Assembly: GCA_019416265.1 (NCBI GenBank)
Contig: DXXQ01000210.1
Coordinates: forward strand, 1 to 24,650
Direction of reading: 5' to 3'
From: Clostridiales bacterium
Lineage (GTDB): Bacteria; Bacillota; Clostridia; Lachnospirales; Lachnospiraceae
DNA length: 24,650 nt
Both the position numbers and the translations under genes were made by a program. Below, in pieces: positions 6,578 to 13,927 of the stretch (its first letter is position 1; each line of letters begins with the position of its first letter). The notes below the pieces were generated by a model. The model saw nothing but the letters and a program-made list of their open reading frames with translations, did not search any database and had not been told where the DNA came from.

Positions 6578-7161
6578 ATGACTCAGGAGTAGGTGGCGAA
6601 CTGTCTGGGAGTGTCCACTCCGGCTGTGAATAAGTGGGAGAATGGAAACAGTTGTCCGGATATAGAGCTTCTCTGTCCTTTGGCCCGGCTTTTGAAAACA
6701 GATGTAAATGAGCTTCTGGGGTTCAGGGAAGAGCTGACGGAAAAAGAAATTGCGGATTTTGTGCAAAAGGCAGCGGAAACTGCTCAAGAAAAAGGTTTCG
6801 GAGAGGGAATGCCACAAAAGCAAAAGAAATCGCAGAAATCTGGAGAAATATTTCGAAATCTCTCGGTCTATGGGAATATAGCTGGTATGTGCCGTATTTT
6901 CAGGTGGCGGTAGAAACGAAAAATGTAGAGGACAGTCTGAAATATCTGGAAGCAATGCTTCGGGGAATCCAGACGTCGGCCGGTGCAAAGGATTCTCCGA
7001 TTTATTACAGGCTTTACCGGAAGAATTACGGAACAAAGAAGGAAACAACGGGCAGGAGGCTTCTTCCGGGCCTTATAAATGATCTGAAAACAAATCCGGC
7101 ATATGAATTTCTGAGAGATAACAGTGAATTTCATAAGCTGCTGGAAGAAGCAGTGAGATAA
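6578..7161 (+). pseudogene. Disrupted XRE-family regulator gene
   Basis: Translation from the ATG at 6578 gives MTQE, then a TAG (6590-6592) exactly where XRE proteins read MTQEQVAN, so a CAG-to-TAG change is likely. The rest of the HTH follows: VANCLGVSTPAVNKWENG and CPDIELLCPLARLLKTDVN. The frame upstream of the ATG reads KKEELGMTQE back to a stop at 6557, so the usual N-terminal helix is also missing. Around 6805-6815 the frame shifts: the downstream frame reads ATKAKEIAEIWRNISKSLGL and continues to the TAA at 7159-7161. Together these make an XRE regulator with a C-terminal helical repeat region that has at least two lesions. Restart at the GTG at 6593 would not restore a full HTH. Confidence 0.8.
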
Positions 7162-7165
7162 AAAA

Positions 7166-7215
7166 ACCCCCTTGGGAAGACTCTTTTTGAAACAGAGAGA
7201 GTTTCCCAAGGGGGT
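7166..7215. terminator. Bidirectional terminator
   Basis: ACCCCCTTGGGAA (7166-7178) pairs with the TTCCCAAGGGGGT arm (7203-7215), and an inner CTCT/AGAG pairing extends the stem. Six A residues (7161-7166) supply the U tract for the minus strand, and ATTGTATTTTTATT supplies a weaker one for the plus strand. It closes both the broken regulator and the minus-strand HD-domain gene. Confidence 0.9.
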
Positions 7216-7224
7216 ATTGTATTT

Positions 7225-7779
7225 TTATTCGAAAATTTCACTGTAAAGCCTTCCCATTTCCCCATAAACCTCTGCAGTCTGAGGATTGTCTTTTAACTCG
7301 CCTAAAGCCTGATGAACCTGGCTGTAATACCATTTTTGTTTTTCCCTTGGGGCGTTGAAGCTGTTCCAGAATACTTCGCCCAGGCGCTTATAATCCGTGG
7401 CTATGCTTCGAAGATTGGAGACTTTGTCTGCCAGGATCATCATTTTAACCTCCAGGGAAGCCTGGGGCAGAGTCCGGATGGTGTGCTGCTTGCGCTCCAT
7501 CCAGGTAAGACGTTTATCTTCTGTGTGGGCTTCTACAAGAGAGCCGATCTGTTTTCCGAACTTCCGGTAAATCTCTTCCAGAGTTGCATCTGTGTCTTCC
7601 ACTGTGTCATGCAGAACAGCGGCAGTGAGAAGAGGTATGTCCGCTCCCATGGAATAGAGGATCTCCATGGTTTCCAGCGGATGGATGATATATGGAAGGG
7701 CTGAGGTTTTGCGAACCGTACCGGAGTGGTGTGTGACTGCAAAGAGAATGGCCTGCTCAAAAAGGGCATTATCCGTCAT
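7225..7779 (-). CDS. Small HD-domain protein, (p)ppGpp hydrolase-like
   Basis: The 184-residue protein contains an HD metal-dependent phosphohydrolase domain of the RelA/SpoT hydrolase type without a synthetase domain, as in small alarmone hydrolases. Visible metal ligands are His33 (PYIIHPLE), His57-Asp58 (LHDTVEDT) and Asp118 (LADKVSNLRS). The Glu61-Asp62 pair after the HD matches the hydrolytic ED of Rel enzymes. Such proteins remove the 3'-pyrophosphate of (p)ppGpp or act on related nucleotides, but the substrate here is inferred. The start ATG at 7777-7779 has GAAGGAG upstream. It is the only gene in its unit, between the bidirectional terminator and the glgD terminator. Confidence 0.85.
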   Translation of the reverse strand: MTDNALFEQAILFAVTHHSGTVRKTSALPYIIHPLETMEILYSMGADIPLLTAAVLHDTVEDTDATLEEIYRKFGKQIGSLVEAHTEDKRLTWMERKQHTIRTLPQASLEVKMMILADKVSNLRSIATDYKRLGEVFWNSFNAPREKQKWYYSQVHQALGELKDNPQTAEVYGEMGRLYSEIFE

Positions 7780-7808
7780 CTTTTTTCTCCTTCCTCTGTG
7801 ATTATGGG

Positions 7809-7842
7809 AAAAAGACGCTGTGCGGTTTCCCGCGCAGCGTCT
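7809..7842 (-). terminator. Rho-independent terminator of glgC-glgD
   Basis: On the minus strand the arms AGACGCTGCGCGG and CCGCACAGCGTCT (7813-7842) form a 13-bp stem with one G-U pair and a GAAA loop, followed by a run of T. It begins 27 bases after the glgD stop. Confidence 0.93.
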
Positions 7843-7868
7843 GAAGGTTCCTGAAAACGGGCTTAAAC

Positions 7869-8990
7869 TCAGATGGTGTCGTGTCTTCTGACATATCCCG
7901 GTTCCTCAGAGGTTGCCAGGATTTCTTTTACCTTTGTAACAGATGCCCATTTGTCTACAACTACATTTTCAATGTGTACGTCTTTGCCGATAACAGCTTC
8001 TGCAAATACGATACTGTCTTTGATGACAGCGCCTTCTTCGATGGTTACGCCACGGCCTACGATGGAGTTCTCTACAGTGCCTTTGATCTTACATCCGTTG
8101 GATACTACAGAATTCTTCACAACTGCAGTGTCAAAATACTGTGTCGGGCTGGAATCGTTTGTACGTGTGTAAATCGGCCAGTCTTCGTGGAAGAGTTCCT
8201 GAGCGGCTTTGTAATCGATAAGGGCTTTGTTTGCGTTTACATAGCTTGTAAAATCGGTGATCGCTGCGAAGTAGCCTTTGTGAGCAACGCCGCGTACGTT
8301 CAATTCTCCTTCCATGCACATATCGTTTACGATATCTGCAAGGCTGTACATAGAGGAAGTTTTACGTGCTTTCTCGATAAGCTCGATGAAAAGCTCTTTT
8401 TTCATGATATAAGTATCCATGAAGATGTGTTTATTCTTAGCTGTACCGCGGTTAGGCTCGATGGATTTCACGCCTTTTTGCGGATTCAGGTTCAGAGTAT
8501 CACATTTGAGGTATTCGTCCTTTGCATTGTCTACGGAGTGGTAGAGCAGTGTGATATCGGTATTGGACTCGATGTGGTTTTTGAGCAGCTCTGAGAAATC
8601 TGCGGAATAAACCATGTAGCATGGAGCGATCACAACATATGGATGCTTCATGGTGTTAATGGATTCCATGTTCTCGTAATAGTAGGAGATATCGGTATTG
8701 TAGATATCGTTTTTGTTTACTGTATTTGCGAAAAGCATCTGCAGCTTGCCGCTCTTGGAGTTGATGTTATAGTGACGTCCTGTTCCCAGATGTTCAACCA
8801 GTGAACGAGGTGTACTGTTGATATAAATCTGGATACGGTCGATATTGCTGTTGCTCATATTGGAGATAGGGAAGTCAATGACTCTGTATCTGCCGAGGAA
8901 GGAAAGAGCTCCGATTGGACGGAAGTCCTGAAGTCCTTCAACGAATGCGTTCTTTCTTGAAGCGTTGATGATTCCAAATGCCTTATACAT
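7869..8990 (-). CDS. glgD: GlgD, non-catalytic-type subunit of ADP-glucose pyrophosphorylase
   Basis: The 373-residue protein is GlgD, the GlgC paralogue found next to glgC in Firmicutes. It has the nucleotidyltransferase fold (SFLGRYRVIDFPISNMSNSN) and a C-terminal left-handed beta-helix of hexapeptide repeats (GCKIKGTVENSIVGRGVTIE). The N-terminal pyrophosphorylase signature GGRGSRL of GlgC is replaced by NASRKNAFVEGLQ, consistent with a subunit that modulates rather than catalyses, as known for the Geobacillus GlgC-GlgD pair. It starts one base after the glgC stop (TAA-T-ATG), so the two are translationally coupled and probably form a hetero-oligomer making ADP-glucose for glycogen. A strong terminator follows. 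Confidence 0.95.
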   Translation of the reverse strand: MYKAFGIINASRKNAFVEGLQDFRPIGALSFLGRYRVIDFPISNMSNSNIDRIQIYINSTPRSLVEHLGTGRHYNINSKSGKLQMLFANTVNKNDIYNTDISYYYENMESINTMKHPYVVIAPCYMVYSADFSELLKNHIESNTDITLLYHSVDNAKDEYLKCDTLNLNPQKGVKSIEPNRGTAKNKHIFMDTYIMKKELFIELIEKARKTSSMYSLADIVNDMCMEGELNVRGVAHKGYFAAITDFTSYVNANKALIDYKAAQELFHEDWPIYTRTNDSSPTQYFDTAVVKNSVVSNGCKIKGTVENSIVGRGVTIEEGAVIKDSIVFAEAVIGKDVHIENVVVDKWASVTKVKEILATSEEPGYVRRHDTI

Positions 8991-8991
8991 A

Positions 8992-10134
8992 TTATTCTGC
9001 CCCCTTTACACGTTTCGCGATAAGCTCGATATGTTCGCTGTCCGGGTCACCCACAACAGCGCCTGCGCCGATACGGATACCGTCTGCAACGAGTACACGG
9101 TTTACAACTGCGCCTTCTTCTACAACTGCACCCGGCATCAGTACACTGTCGATAACTTTGGCATTCGGGCCAACCTTTACGCCGGTAAAGAGTACGGAGT
9201 TTTTAACCTCGCCCTCAATTACGCAGCCCTGGGTTATGTAGGCATTTTTGATCACGGCGTCGGCAGAGATATACTGAGGAAGCGCGGTAACGTCCTCTGT
9301 ATAGATCTTCCAGGACGGGTCGCTTAAGTTGAGCTCGTTCTTCGGGTCTAAGAGATCCATGTTTGCTTCCCATAAGGAATCGATGGTTCCAACGTCTTTC
9401 CAGTAGCCTTTGAATTTGTAAGCGTAAAGACCTCTGCCGTCTGCAAGCATGGTTGGGATGATATCTTTTCCGAAGTCGTGGTTGGAATCTGGATTTTTGA
9501 TATCTGCAAGGAGCATTTTACGAAGAAGCTTCCAGGTAAAGATATAGATACCCATGGAAGCCAGGTTGCTCTTAGGATTAGCCGGTTTCTCTTCAAATTC
9601 TACGATACGTCCTGTTTCTGTATCTGTGTTCATGATACCGAAACGGCTTGCCTCTTTCATTGGTACTTCGATAACCGCGATAGTTGCGTCAGCGTTGTTT
9701 GCCTTGTGATAATTGAGCATAGCATCGTAGTTCATTTTATAGATGTGGTCGCCGGAAAGGATCAGAACATATTCCGGTGCAAAGGAATCAATAAAATCGA
9801 TGTTCTGTGAAATCGCATCTGCAGTTCCGCGGTAAACGTTCAGGTTCTCGTCTGCTTTTTCACGGGGCGGAAGTACATAGACACCACTCTCTTTCGCATC
9901 CAGCCCCCAGCGTCCGCCTGCTGCAACATAGCTGTTGAGAAGTACGGATTCGTACTGTGTGAGCACACCGACAACATCGATGCCGCTGTTGGCACAGTTA
10001 CTCAGCGGGAAATCTACGATACGATATTTTCCACCATATGAAACTGCCGGTTTAGCAACTTTATTTGTTAAGTCGTGAAGTCGGCTTCCTCGTCCACCGG
10101 CCAAAATCATAGCTAACATATTATTTTGTTTCAT
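8992..10134 (-). CDS. glgC: Glucose-1-phosphate adenylyltransferase, catalytic subunit
   Basis: The 380-residue enzyme makes ADP-glucose from glucose-1-phosphate and ATP, the committed step of bacterial glycogen synthesis. It shows the pyrophosphorylase signature AGGRGSRLHDLTNKVAKPAV near the N-terminus, and YRIVDFPLSNCANSG, LSGDHIYKMNY and GYWKDVGTIDSLWEAN further on. A C-terminal beta-helix carries hexapeptide repeats (IKNAYITQGCVIEGEVKNSV). The length is normal. The start ATG at 10132-10134 has GAGGG upstream. It is the first gene of the glgC-glgD operon; a TATAAT on the minus strand at 10166-10171 is a likely -10 element. No other glycogen gene is in the window. Confidence 0.97.
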   Translation of the reverse strand: MKQNNMLAMILAGGRGSRLHDLTNKVAKPAVSYGGKYRIVDFPLSNCANSGIDVVGVLTQYESVLLNSYVAAGGRWGLDAKESGVYVLPPREKADENLNVYRGTADAISQNIDFIDSFAPEYVLILSGDHIYKMNYDAMLNYHKANNADATIAVIEVPMKEASRFGIMNTDTETGRIVEFEEKPANPKSNLASMGIYIFTWKLLRKMLLADIKNPDSNHDFGKDIIPTMLADGRGLYAYKFKGYWKDVGTIDSLWEANMDLLDPKNELNLSDPSWKIYTEDVTALPQYISADAVIKNAYITQGCVIEGEVKNSVLFTGVKVGPNAKVIDSVLMPGAVVEEGAVVNRVLVADGIRIGAGAVVGDPDSEHIELIAKRVKGAE

Positions 10135-10165
10135 AGTAAGCCCTCACTTTCTTTTGCTATGCAAT

Positions 10166-10171
10166 ATTATA
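10166..10171 (-). promoter_or_regulatory. Candidate -10 element of glgC-glgD
   Basis: On the minus strand GTTGTATAAT provides a consensus TATAAT about 30 bases before the glgC ATG. No convincing -35 hexamer lies at 16-18 bases, so only the -10 is called. The region further out (10180-10285) is very AT-rich and must also hold the divergent promoter for the polysaccharide genes. Confidence 0.4.
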
Positions 10172-10289
10172 CAACTTTTCAAAATGAATTACCATCTTTT
10201 TTAACAAAAATATTGGAAAAACCTTGGAAAAATTTTCAAGAAATGTCAAAAAATATTTGTTTATCAAACTTTTTTTCAGAGGAGCTTTT

Positions 10290-10388
10290 ATGGTAAATTA
10301 TATAAATTTACATGAAGAACTGGACGGCGCAAAGCTCTTACGTTATAATGAGGAAGTTAAATTCGAAACTGTTAAAACAAATACATAA
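10290..10388 (+). CDS. Possible 32-residue leader peptide upstream of the sugar transferase
   Basis: An ATG at 10290 is preceded by a strong ribosome binding site AGAGGAG (10278-10284) with a 5-base spacer, and opens a 32-codon frame ending TAA at 10386-10388. The product starts MVNYINLHEELDGAKLLRYN and is not recognised. It ends 19 bases before the preferred GTG start of the sugar transferase, so it could act by translational coupling. The first codons overlap an inverted repeat GTAAATT-N5-AATTTAC (10293-10311), so the same stretch may instead be an operator. Confidence 0.4.
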   Translation: MVNYINLHEELDGAKLLRYNEEVKFETVKTNT

Positions 10389-10407
10389 TTGGATAAGAGG
10401 GATTTTT

Positions 10408-11805
10408 GTGAGCAAAAGAGAAGATTGTAAACGTTCCATAGTATTTTTTCTCGCCGGACTTCTGATCCTTGCCGTGACCCTGGCGTTTGCCTATGTATGG
10501 TATGATTATTACCTGGACCGTTTGGCATGGATGCCGTTCTGGAGGAGAGGAAACTGGGTTATGATCGCAGTTTATGCTGTGATCTTCACCGTGGTTGCCA
10601 GATTGTACGGCGGACTGAAGGTAGGATATTTAAAAAAGATAGATGAGTTTTACTCTCTGACTTTGACAGTGATCTGTGCAAATATTGCAGAGTATGTCCA
10701 GATCACCCTGGTAAACCGCTATTTCCTGGATCCCCTGCCCCTTGTGAAGATGACGGGGGTCCAGATCATTCTTGTTGTTCTCTGGATTTTTGCATCCGGA
10801 CATATTTATTCCAGGATATACAGAGCCAGAAGGCTTCTTGTGATCCACGGTGACAGAGATCCGGGAGACCTTATTGACAAAATGAATTCCCGCAGGGATA
10901 AGTACAATGTCAGCGGAAAGGTTCATGTGAAGGCGGGAGAGGACATGATCCATGAGATGATGGAGGACTATGACGGTGTGATCATCTGGGATCTGCCCTC
11001 TGCGGAGAGAAACAGATATCTGAAATACTGTTTCGCCCACTCCATCCGCTGTTATATGAGTCCGAAGATTTCGGACGTTATCATTATGGGAAGCGATCGT
11101 ATCCATCTGTTTGATACGCCTCTTCTTATGTCGAGAAATATGGGGCTTTCCCTGGAGCAGAGAGCTGCAAAGAGGGCAGTGGATATTCTGGTTTCCGCAG
11201 CGGGGATCATTCTGACTTCACCGATCATGCTTGTCATTGCCATTCTTGTGAAGGGGTATGACAGAGGACCTGTGTTTTATTTCCAGGATCGTCTGACTCT
11301 GGATGGAAAAACATTTAAGATCTGCAAATTCCGCAGTATGTGTGTGGATTCGGAGAAAAAAGGCGCGCGTCTTGCGTCACGCCACGATTCCAGGATCACC
11401 CCTGTGGGAAAGGTGCTCCGCCGTCTTCACCTTGACGAGCTGCCCCAGCTTTTCAATGTATTTAAGGGGGATATGTCTCTGGTAGGCCCGCGTCCGGAAC
11501 GAAGTGAGATCATGAAGGAATATGAAAAAGAGCTGCCGGAGTTTTATTACCGCCTGAAGGTGAAGGGGGGACTTACCGGATACGCTCAGGTGTACGGGAA
11601 ATACAATACTACGCCTTACGATAAGCTGAAGCTTGACCTGTTTTACATTGAGAATTATTCGTTTCTTCTGGACATCAAGCTGTTGTTTATGACTGTGAAG
11701 ATCTTTTTCCAGAAGGAGACTTCAGAGGGCGTAAGCGATAACCAGGTAAATGCACTGAAGGATTCTGTGCGCGCTTCTGAGAAAGAGGAGGAGAAATGCC
11801 GCTGA
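10408..11805 (+). CDS. Polyisoprenyl-phosphate sugar-1-phosphate transferase (exopolysaccharide initiation)
   Basis: This is a WbaP/CpsE-like initiating transferase that loads a sugar phosphate onto the lipid carrier at the inner membrane face. With the GTG start at 10408 (AAGAGG 7 bases upstream) it has 466 residues. There are four N-terminal membrane segments (about 11-32, 51-68, 81-103, 115-132), a soluble CoA-binding-like middle region, a fifth hydrophobic segment (258-282), and the C-terminal bacterial sugar transferase domain. That domain carries FKICKFRSM, LHLDELPQLFNVFKGDMSLV, GPRPE and GGLTGYAQVYGKYNT. An in-frame ATG at 10312 would add 32 residues but has no ribosome binding site. 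The gene overlaps the next by 10 bases. It most likely starts a surface glycan built by the following genes; the sugar is not predictable. Confidence 0.92.
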   Translation: MSKREDCKRSIVFFLAGLLILAVTLAFAYVWYDYYLDRLAWMPFWRRGNWVMIAVYAVIFTVVARLYGGLKVGYLKKIDEFYSLTLTVICANIAEYVQITLVNRYFLDPLPLVKMTGVQIILVVLWIFASGHIYSRIYRARRLLVIHGDRDPGDLIDKMNSRRDKYNVSGKVHVKAGEDMIHEMMEDYDGVIIWDLPSAERNRYLKYCFAHSIRCYMSPKISDVIIMGSDRIHLFDTPLLMSRNMGLSLEQRAAKRAVDILVSAAGIILTSPIMLVIAILVKGYDRGPVFYFQDRLTLDGKTFKICKFRSMCVDSEKKGARLASRHDSRITPVGKVLRRLHLDELPQLFNVFKGDMSLVGPRPERSEIMKEYEKELPEFYYRLKVKGGLTGYAQVYGKYNTTPYDKLKLDLFYIENYSFLLDIKLLFMTVKIFFQKETSEGVSDNQVNALKDSVRASEKEEEKCR

Positions 11806-12563
11806 TTTCTGTAGTTATGCCTGTGTATAACGGGGAAAAATATATCAAACAGGCTGTGGATTCCGTTTTTGCCCAGGAGGTTCCTCTGGAGCTTCTTGTG
11901 ATCGACGACGGTTCCACAGACAAAACGGAGGAAGTCCTGTCTGCTTACAGTGGCAGAAAGGACTTTCGATATATAAAGAACGAAAAAAATATGGGAGCTG
12001 CAGGCTCAAGGAACCGGGGGGTCTGCGAGGCCGGAGGAAAATATATCGCCTTTTTGGATGCCGACGACTGGTGGGCGGACGGGAAGCTTAAAACCCAGCT
12101 TGACACCCTTGAAAAAACAGGTGCAGTGCTCTGCTCCACAGCAAGGGAGATGATGAATCCGGACGGGAGCTCTACGGGAAGTGTGATTCCTGTTAAGGAA
12201 AAGATTACTTATCGCGGGCTTTTGAGCCATAACAGCATCAACTGTTCTTCTGTATTGATCAAGAGAGAGGCTGCGCTGGAATTTCCCATGGAGCACGATG
12301 ACAGCCATGAAGATTATATTACATGGCTGAAGGTTCTGAAAAAATATGGATTTGCTTCAGGGATCAACAGACCGTATCTCAAATACCGTCTCAGTGAAGG
12401 CGGAAAGTCCAGAAACAAGAGGAAATCTGCGGTTATGACTTATAAGGTATACCGCTACATGGGATATGGTACTTTTAAGAGCATGTTATTTTTTGTTTCC
12501 TATGCGTTTCATGGCGTTTATAAATATTTTAATGTTTTTAAAAATGTATTCCAAAAATCGTAA
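11796..12563 (+). CDS. Family 2 glycosyltransferase
   Basis: The 255-residue GT-A fold enzyme transfers a sugar from a nucleotide donor to a lipid-linked acceptor. It begins ISVVMPVYNGEKYIKQAVDS, has the nucleotide-binding Asp37-Asp38 (VIDDGSTDKT) and the DxD-type metal site DADD at residues 88-91 (IAFLDADDWWADGK), plus an acidic segment HDDSHEDYITWLK that usually carries the catalytic base. The C-terminus is basic and hydrophobic (FKSMLFFVSYAFHGVYKYFN), so it probably sits at the membrane. The ATG lies 10 bases inside the sugar transferase gene and has GAGGAGGAG upstream, indicating translational coupling. Its likely role is adding the second sugar. Donor and linkage cannot be read from sequence. 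Confidence 0.94.
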   Translation: MPLISVVMPVYNGEKYIKQAVDSVFAQEVPLELLVIDDGSTDKTEEVLSAYSGRKDFRYIKNEKNMGAAGSRNRGVCEAGGKYIAFLDADDWWADGKLKTQLDTLEKTGAVLCSTAREMMNPDGSSTGSVIPVKEKITYRGLLSHNSINCSSVLIKREAALEFPMEHDDSHEDYITWLKVLKKYGFASGINRPYLKYRLSEGGKSRNKRKSAVMTYKVYRYMGYGTFKSMLFFVSYAFHGVYKYFNVFKNVFQKS

Positions 12564-12577
12564 AATTATGTTATAAT
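12549..12577 (+). promoter_or_regulatory. Extended -10 promoter of the acyltransferase gene
   Basis: TGTTATAAT (12569-12577) is a perfect extended -10 (TGnTATAAT). The hexamer 17 bases upstream, TTCCAA (12549-12554), matches the -35 consensus poorly, as is usual for this promoter type. It overlaps the end of the glycosyltransferase gene, so the acyltransferase can be transcribed on its own. Confidence 0.6.
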
Positions 12578-12609
12578 TCCACCGAAACTATGCGGGAGGG
12601 GAAGTGTAA

Positions 12610-13752
12610 ATGAAAAAAAAGGCAGAGCGGCCCAATGTGCCGTATTCCTATTTGATCGATAACATTAAAGTATTACTTATTTTTCTTGTTGTTTTTAATC
12701 ATATTATTGCTTTTTGCCTTGTCAAAGAGGATATTGTGATTCGATATATATGGTATGCAATTACCATTTTCCATATGCCGGCTTTTATTTTTGTGTCCGG
12801 ATACCTGTCCAAGAAACCGCAGAATGTAATGAAGAATGTAAAGAACCTTCTGATTCCTTATATTCTGGGTTACAGTCTTACCTGGTATGCACAGATCTGG
12901 CTTGGAAAGGATATTGATTATGAGCTTTTAAGACCATCGGGAACGGTTATGTGGTTTGTTCTGGCGCTGTTTATTTACAGGCTGACCATCGAAGCCTTCG
13001 GAAAGATAAGATTTGTAGTTCCGCTGAGTATTATTTTTGCCCTGTGGGCAGGAACAAGGGCGGAATTTACCACCTACCTGTCATCGTCAAGAATCGTAGT
13101 ATTTTTCCCGTTCTTCGTGGCAGGATATCTCTGGAAGAGCGAATATATCAAGGCGGTCCGTGAATTTAAAGGGAAATGGATTCTCATTCCCCTGACAGGA
13201 CTGATCCTTTTTGCAGTGCCGAATTACATGATCACCAATTCCATGCCGGTGGATATTTTCCGCGGAAATCACAGCTATATGATCTGTGGTCTGGAGGTTG
13301 GAGAAGGAATCGTGATCAGACTTCTGATGTATCTGATCTCTTTCCTGGTGATCTATACGATGCTGGCAGTTATGCCGGATATCAAGCTGCCGCTTACGTT
13401 TATCGGCAGAAATACAATGGGAATTTATTTCTTCCATTATCCGATCATGATCATCATGAACGGCCTGTTTATTCTCCGTATTCCGGAGCTGATGAATGTG
13501 TGGGCGCTTCTCGGCGTTTCTCTCATATTCGTCCTGGTTCTGGGAAGCCTTCCTGTGGACTGGCTTTATACCAACTTTCTGAATCTTCTGACCTTTATCC
13601 TGTTTAAAAAGGACAAGACAGTTCGGGATGAAGGACTGGAGGAGGAGTTTGACAGCGACGAGGATGAGTTCCAGAGCCTTCTGCGCAGGAGAAGAGCCAT
13701 TGAGGAACTGGCCGCAACACTGGAAACGGACGATGCGCCGGAAGAGAAATAA
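12610..13752 (+). CDS. Integral membrane acyltransferase (acyltransferase-3/OafA-type)
   Basis: The 380-residue protein has about ten membrane segments and the family hallmark at its start, YLIDNIKVLLIFLVVFNHII, with the conserved His31 at the end of the first segment. The next segment reads FHMPAFIFVSGYLSKK, also typical. These proteins use acyl-CoA to O-acylate sugars of surface polymers; it resembles the fucose 4-O-acetylase group. After the last membrane segment comes an unusually charged cytoplasmic tail of about 50 residues (LEEEFDSDEDEF, LLRRRRAIEEL). GGGAGGGG lies before the ATG. It has its own promoter and terminator, yet belongs by location to the polysaccharide cluster. A flippase role cannot be excluded, but the His makes acyl transfer more likely. 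Confidence 0.88.
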   Translation: MKKKAERPNVPYSYLIDNIKVLLIFLVVFNHIIAFCLVKEDIVIRYIWYAITIFHMPAFIFVSGYLSKKPQNVMKNVKNLLIPYILGYSLTWYAQIWLGKDIDYELLRPSGTVMWFVLALFIYRLTIEAFGKIRFVVPLSIIFALWAGTRAEFTTYLSSSRIVVFFPFFVAGYLWKSEYIKAVREFKGKWILIPLTGLILFAVPNYMITNSMPVDIFRGNHSYMICGLEVGEGIVIRLLMYLISFLVIYTMLAVMPDIKLPLTFIGRNTMGIYFFHYPIMIIMNGLFILRIPELMNVWALLGVSLIFVLVLGSLPVDWLYTNFLNLLTFILFKKDKTVRDEGLEEEFDSDEDEFQSLLRRRRAIEELAATLETDDAPEEK

Positions 13753-13760
13753 AATTTCAG

Positions 13761-13790
13761 GACAGCCTTTCGGGGCTGTCTTTTTGTTTT
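13761..13790 (+). terminator. Rho-independent terminator after the acyltransferase
   Basis: GACAGCC (13761-13767) pairs with GGCTGTC (13774-13780) around a TTTCGG loop and is followed by TTTTTGTTTT. It separates the acyltransferase from the following six-gene operon. Confidence 0.92.
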
Positions 13791-13799
13791 GGGAAAAAG

Positions 13800-13828
13800 A
13801 TGACGCAGGATGTAAGTTATGCTATAAT
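13800..13828 (+). promoter_or_regulatory. Promoter of the six-gene cytidylyltransferase operon
   Basis: ATGACG (13800-13805) and TATAAT (13823-13828) are 17 bases apart, and TG at 13820-13821 makes a perfect extended -10. The leader of about 90 bases contains two short inverted repeats (ACCGG/CCGGT near 13850-13865, TGTAGA/TCTACA at 13883-13905). The whole operon to 21464 has no other obvious promoter. Confidence 0.75.
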
Positions 13829-13927
13829 AAAGGGAAGTATAGTTACTGCACCGGAGTGAGCCGGTAAGATTTAAGAAAATGCTGTAGACGGGGGAAGTTT
13901 CTACAAAGAAAGAACAGGGGTAAATCT

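Noticed and set aside
6110..7048. 312-codon minus-strand frame across the LURP-one and pseudogene region
   Set aside because: Low-complexity composition typical of an antisense shadow; the plus-strand LURP-one product is recognisable.
13876..13912. Purine-riboswitch-like GTTTCTACAAAG in the leader of the six-gene operon
   Set aside because: The second hairpin and the closing P1 stem of a purine riboswitch are not present, and the genes are not purine-related.
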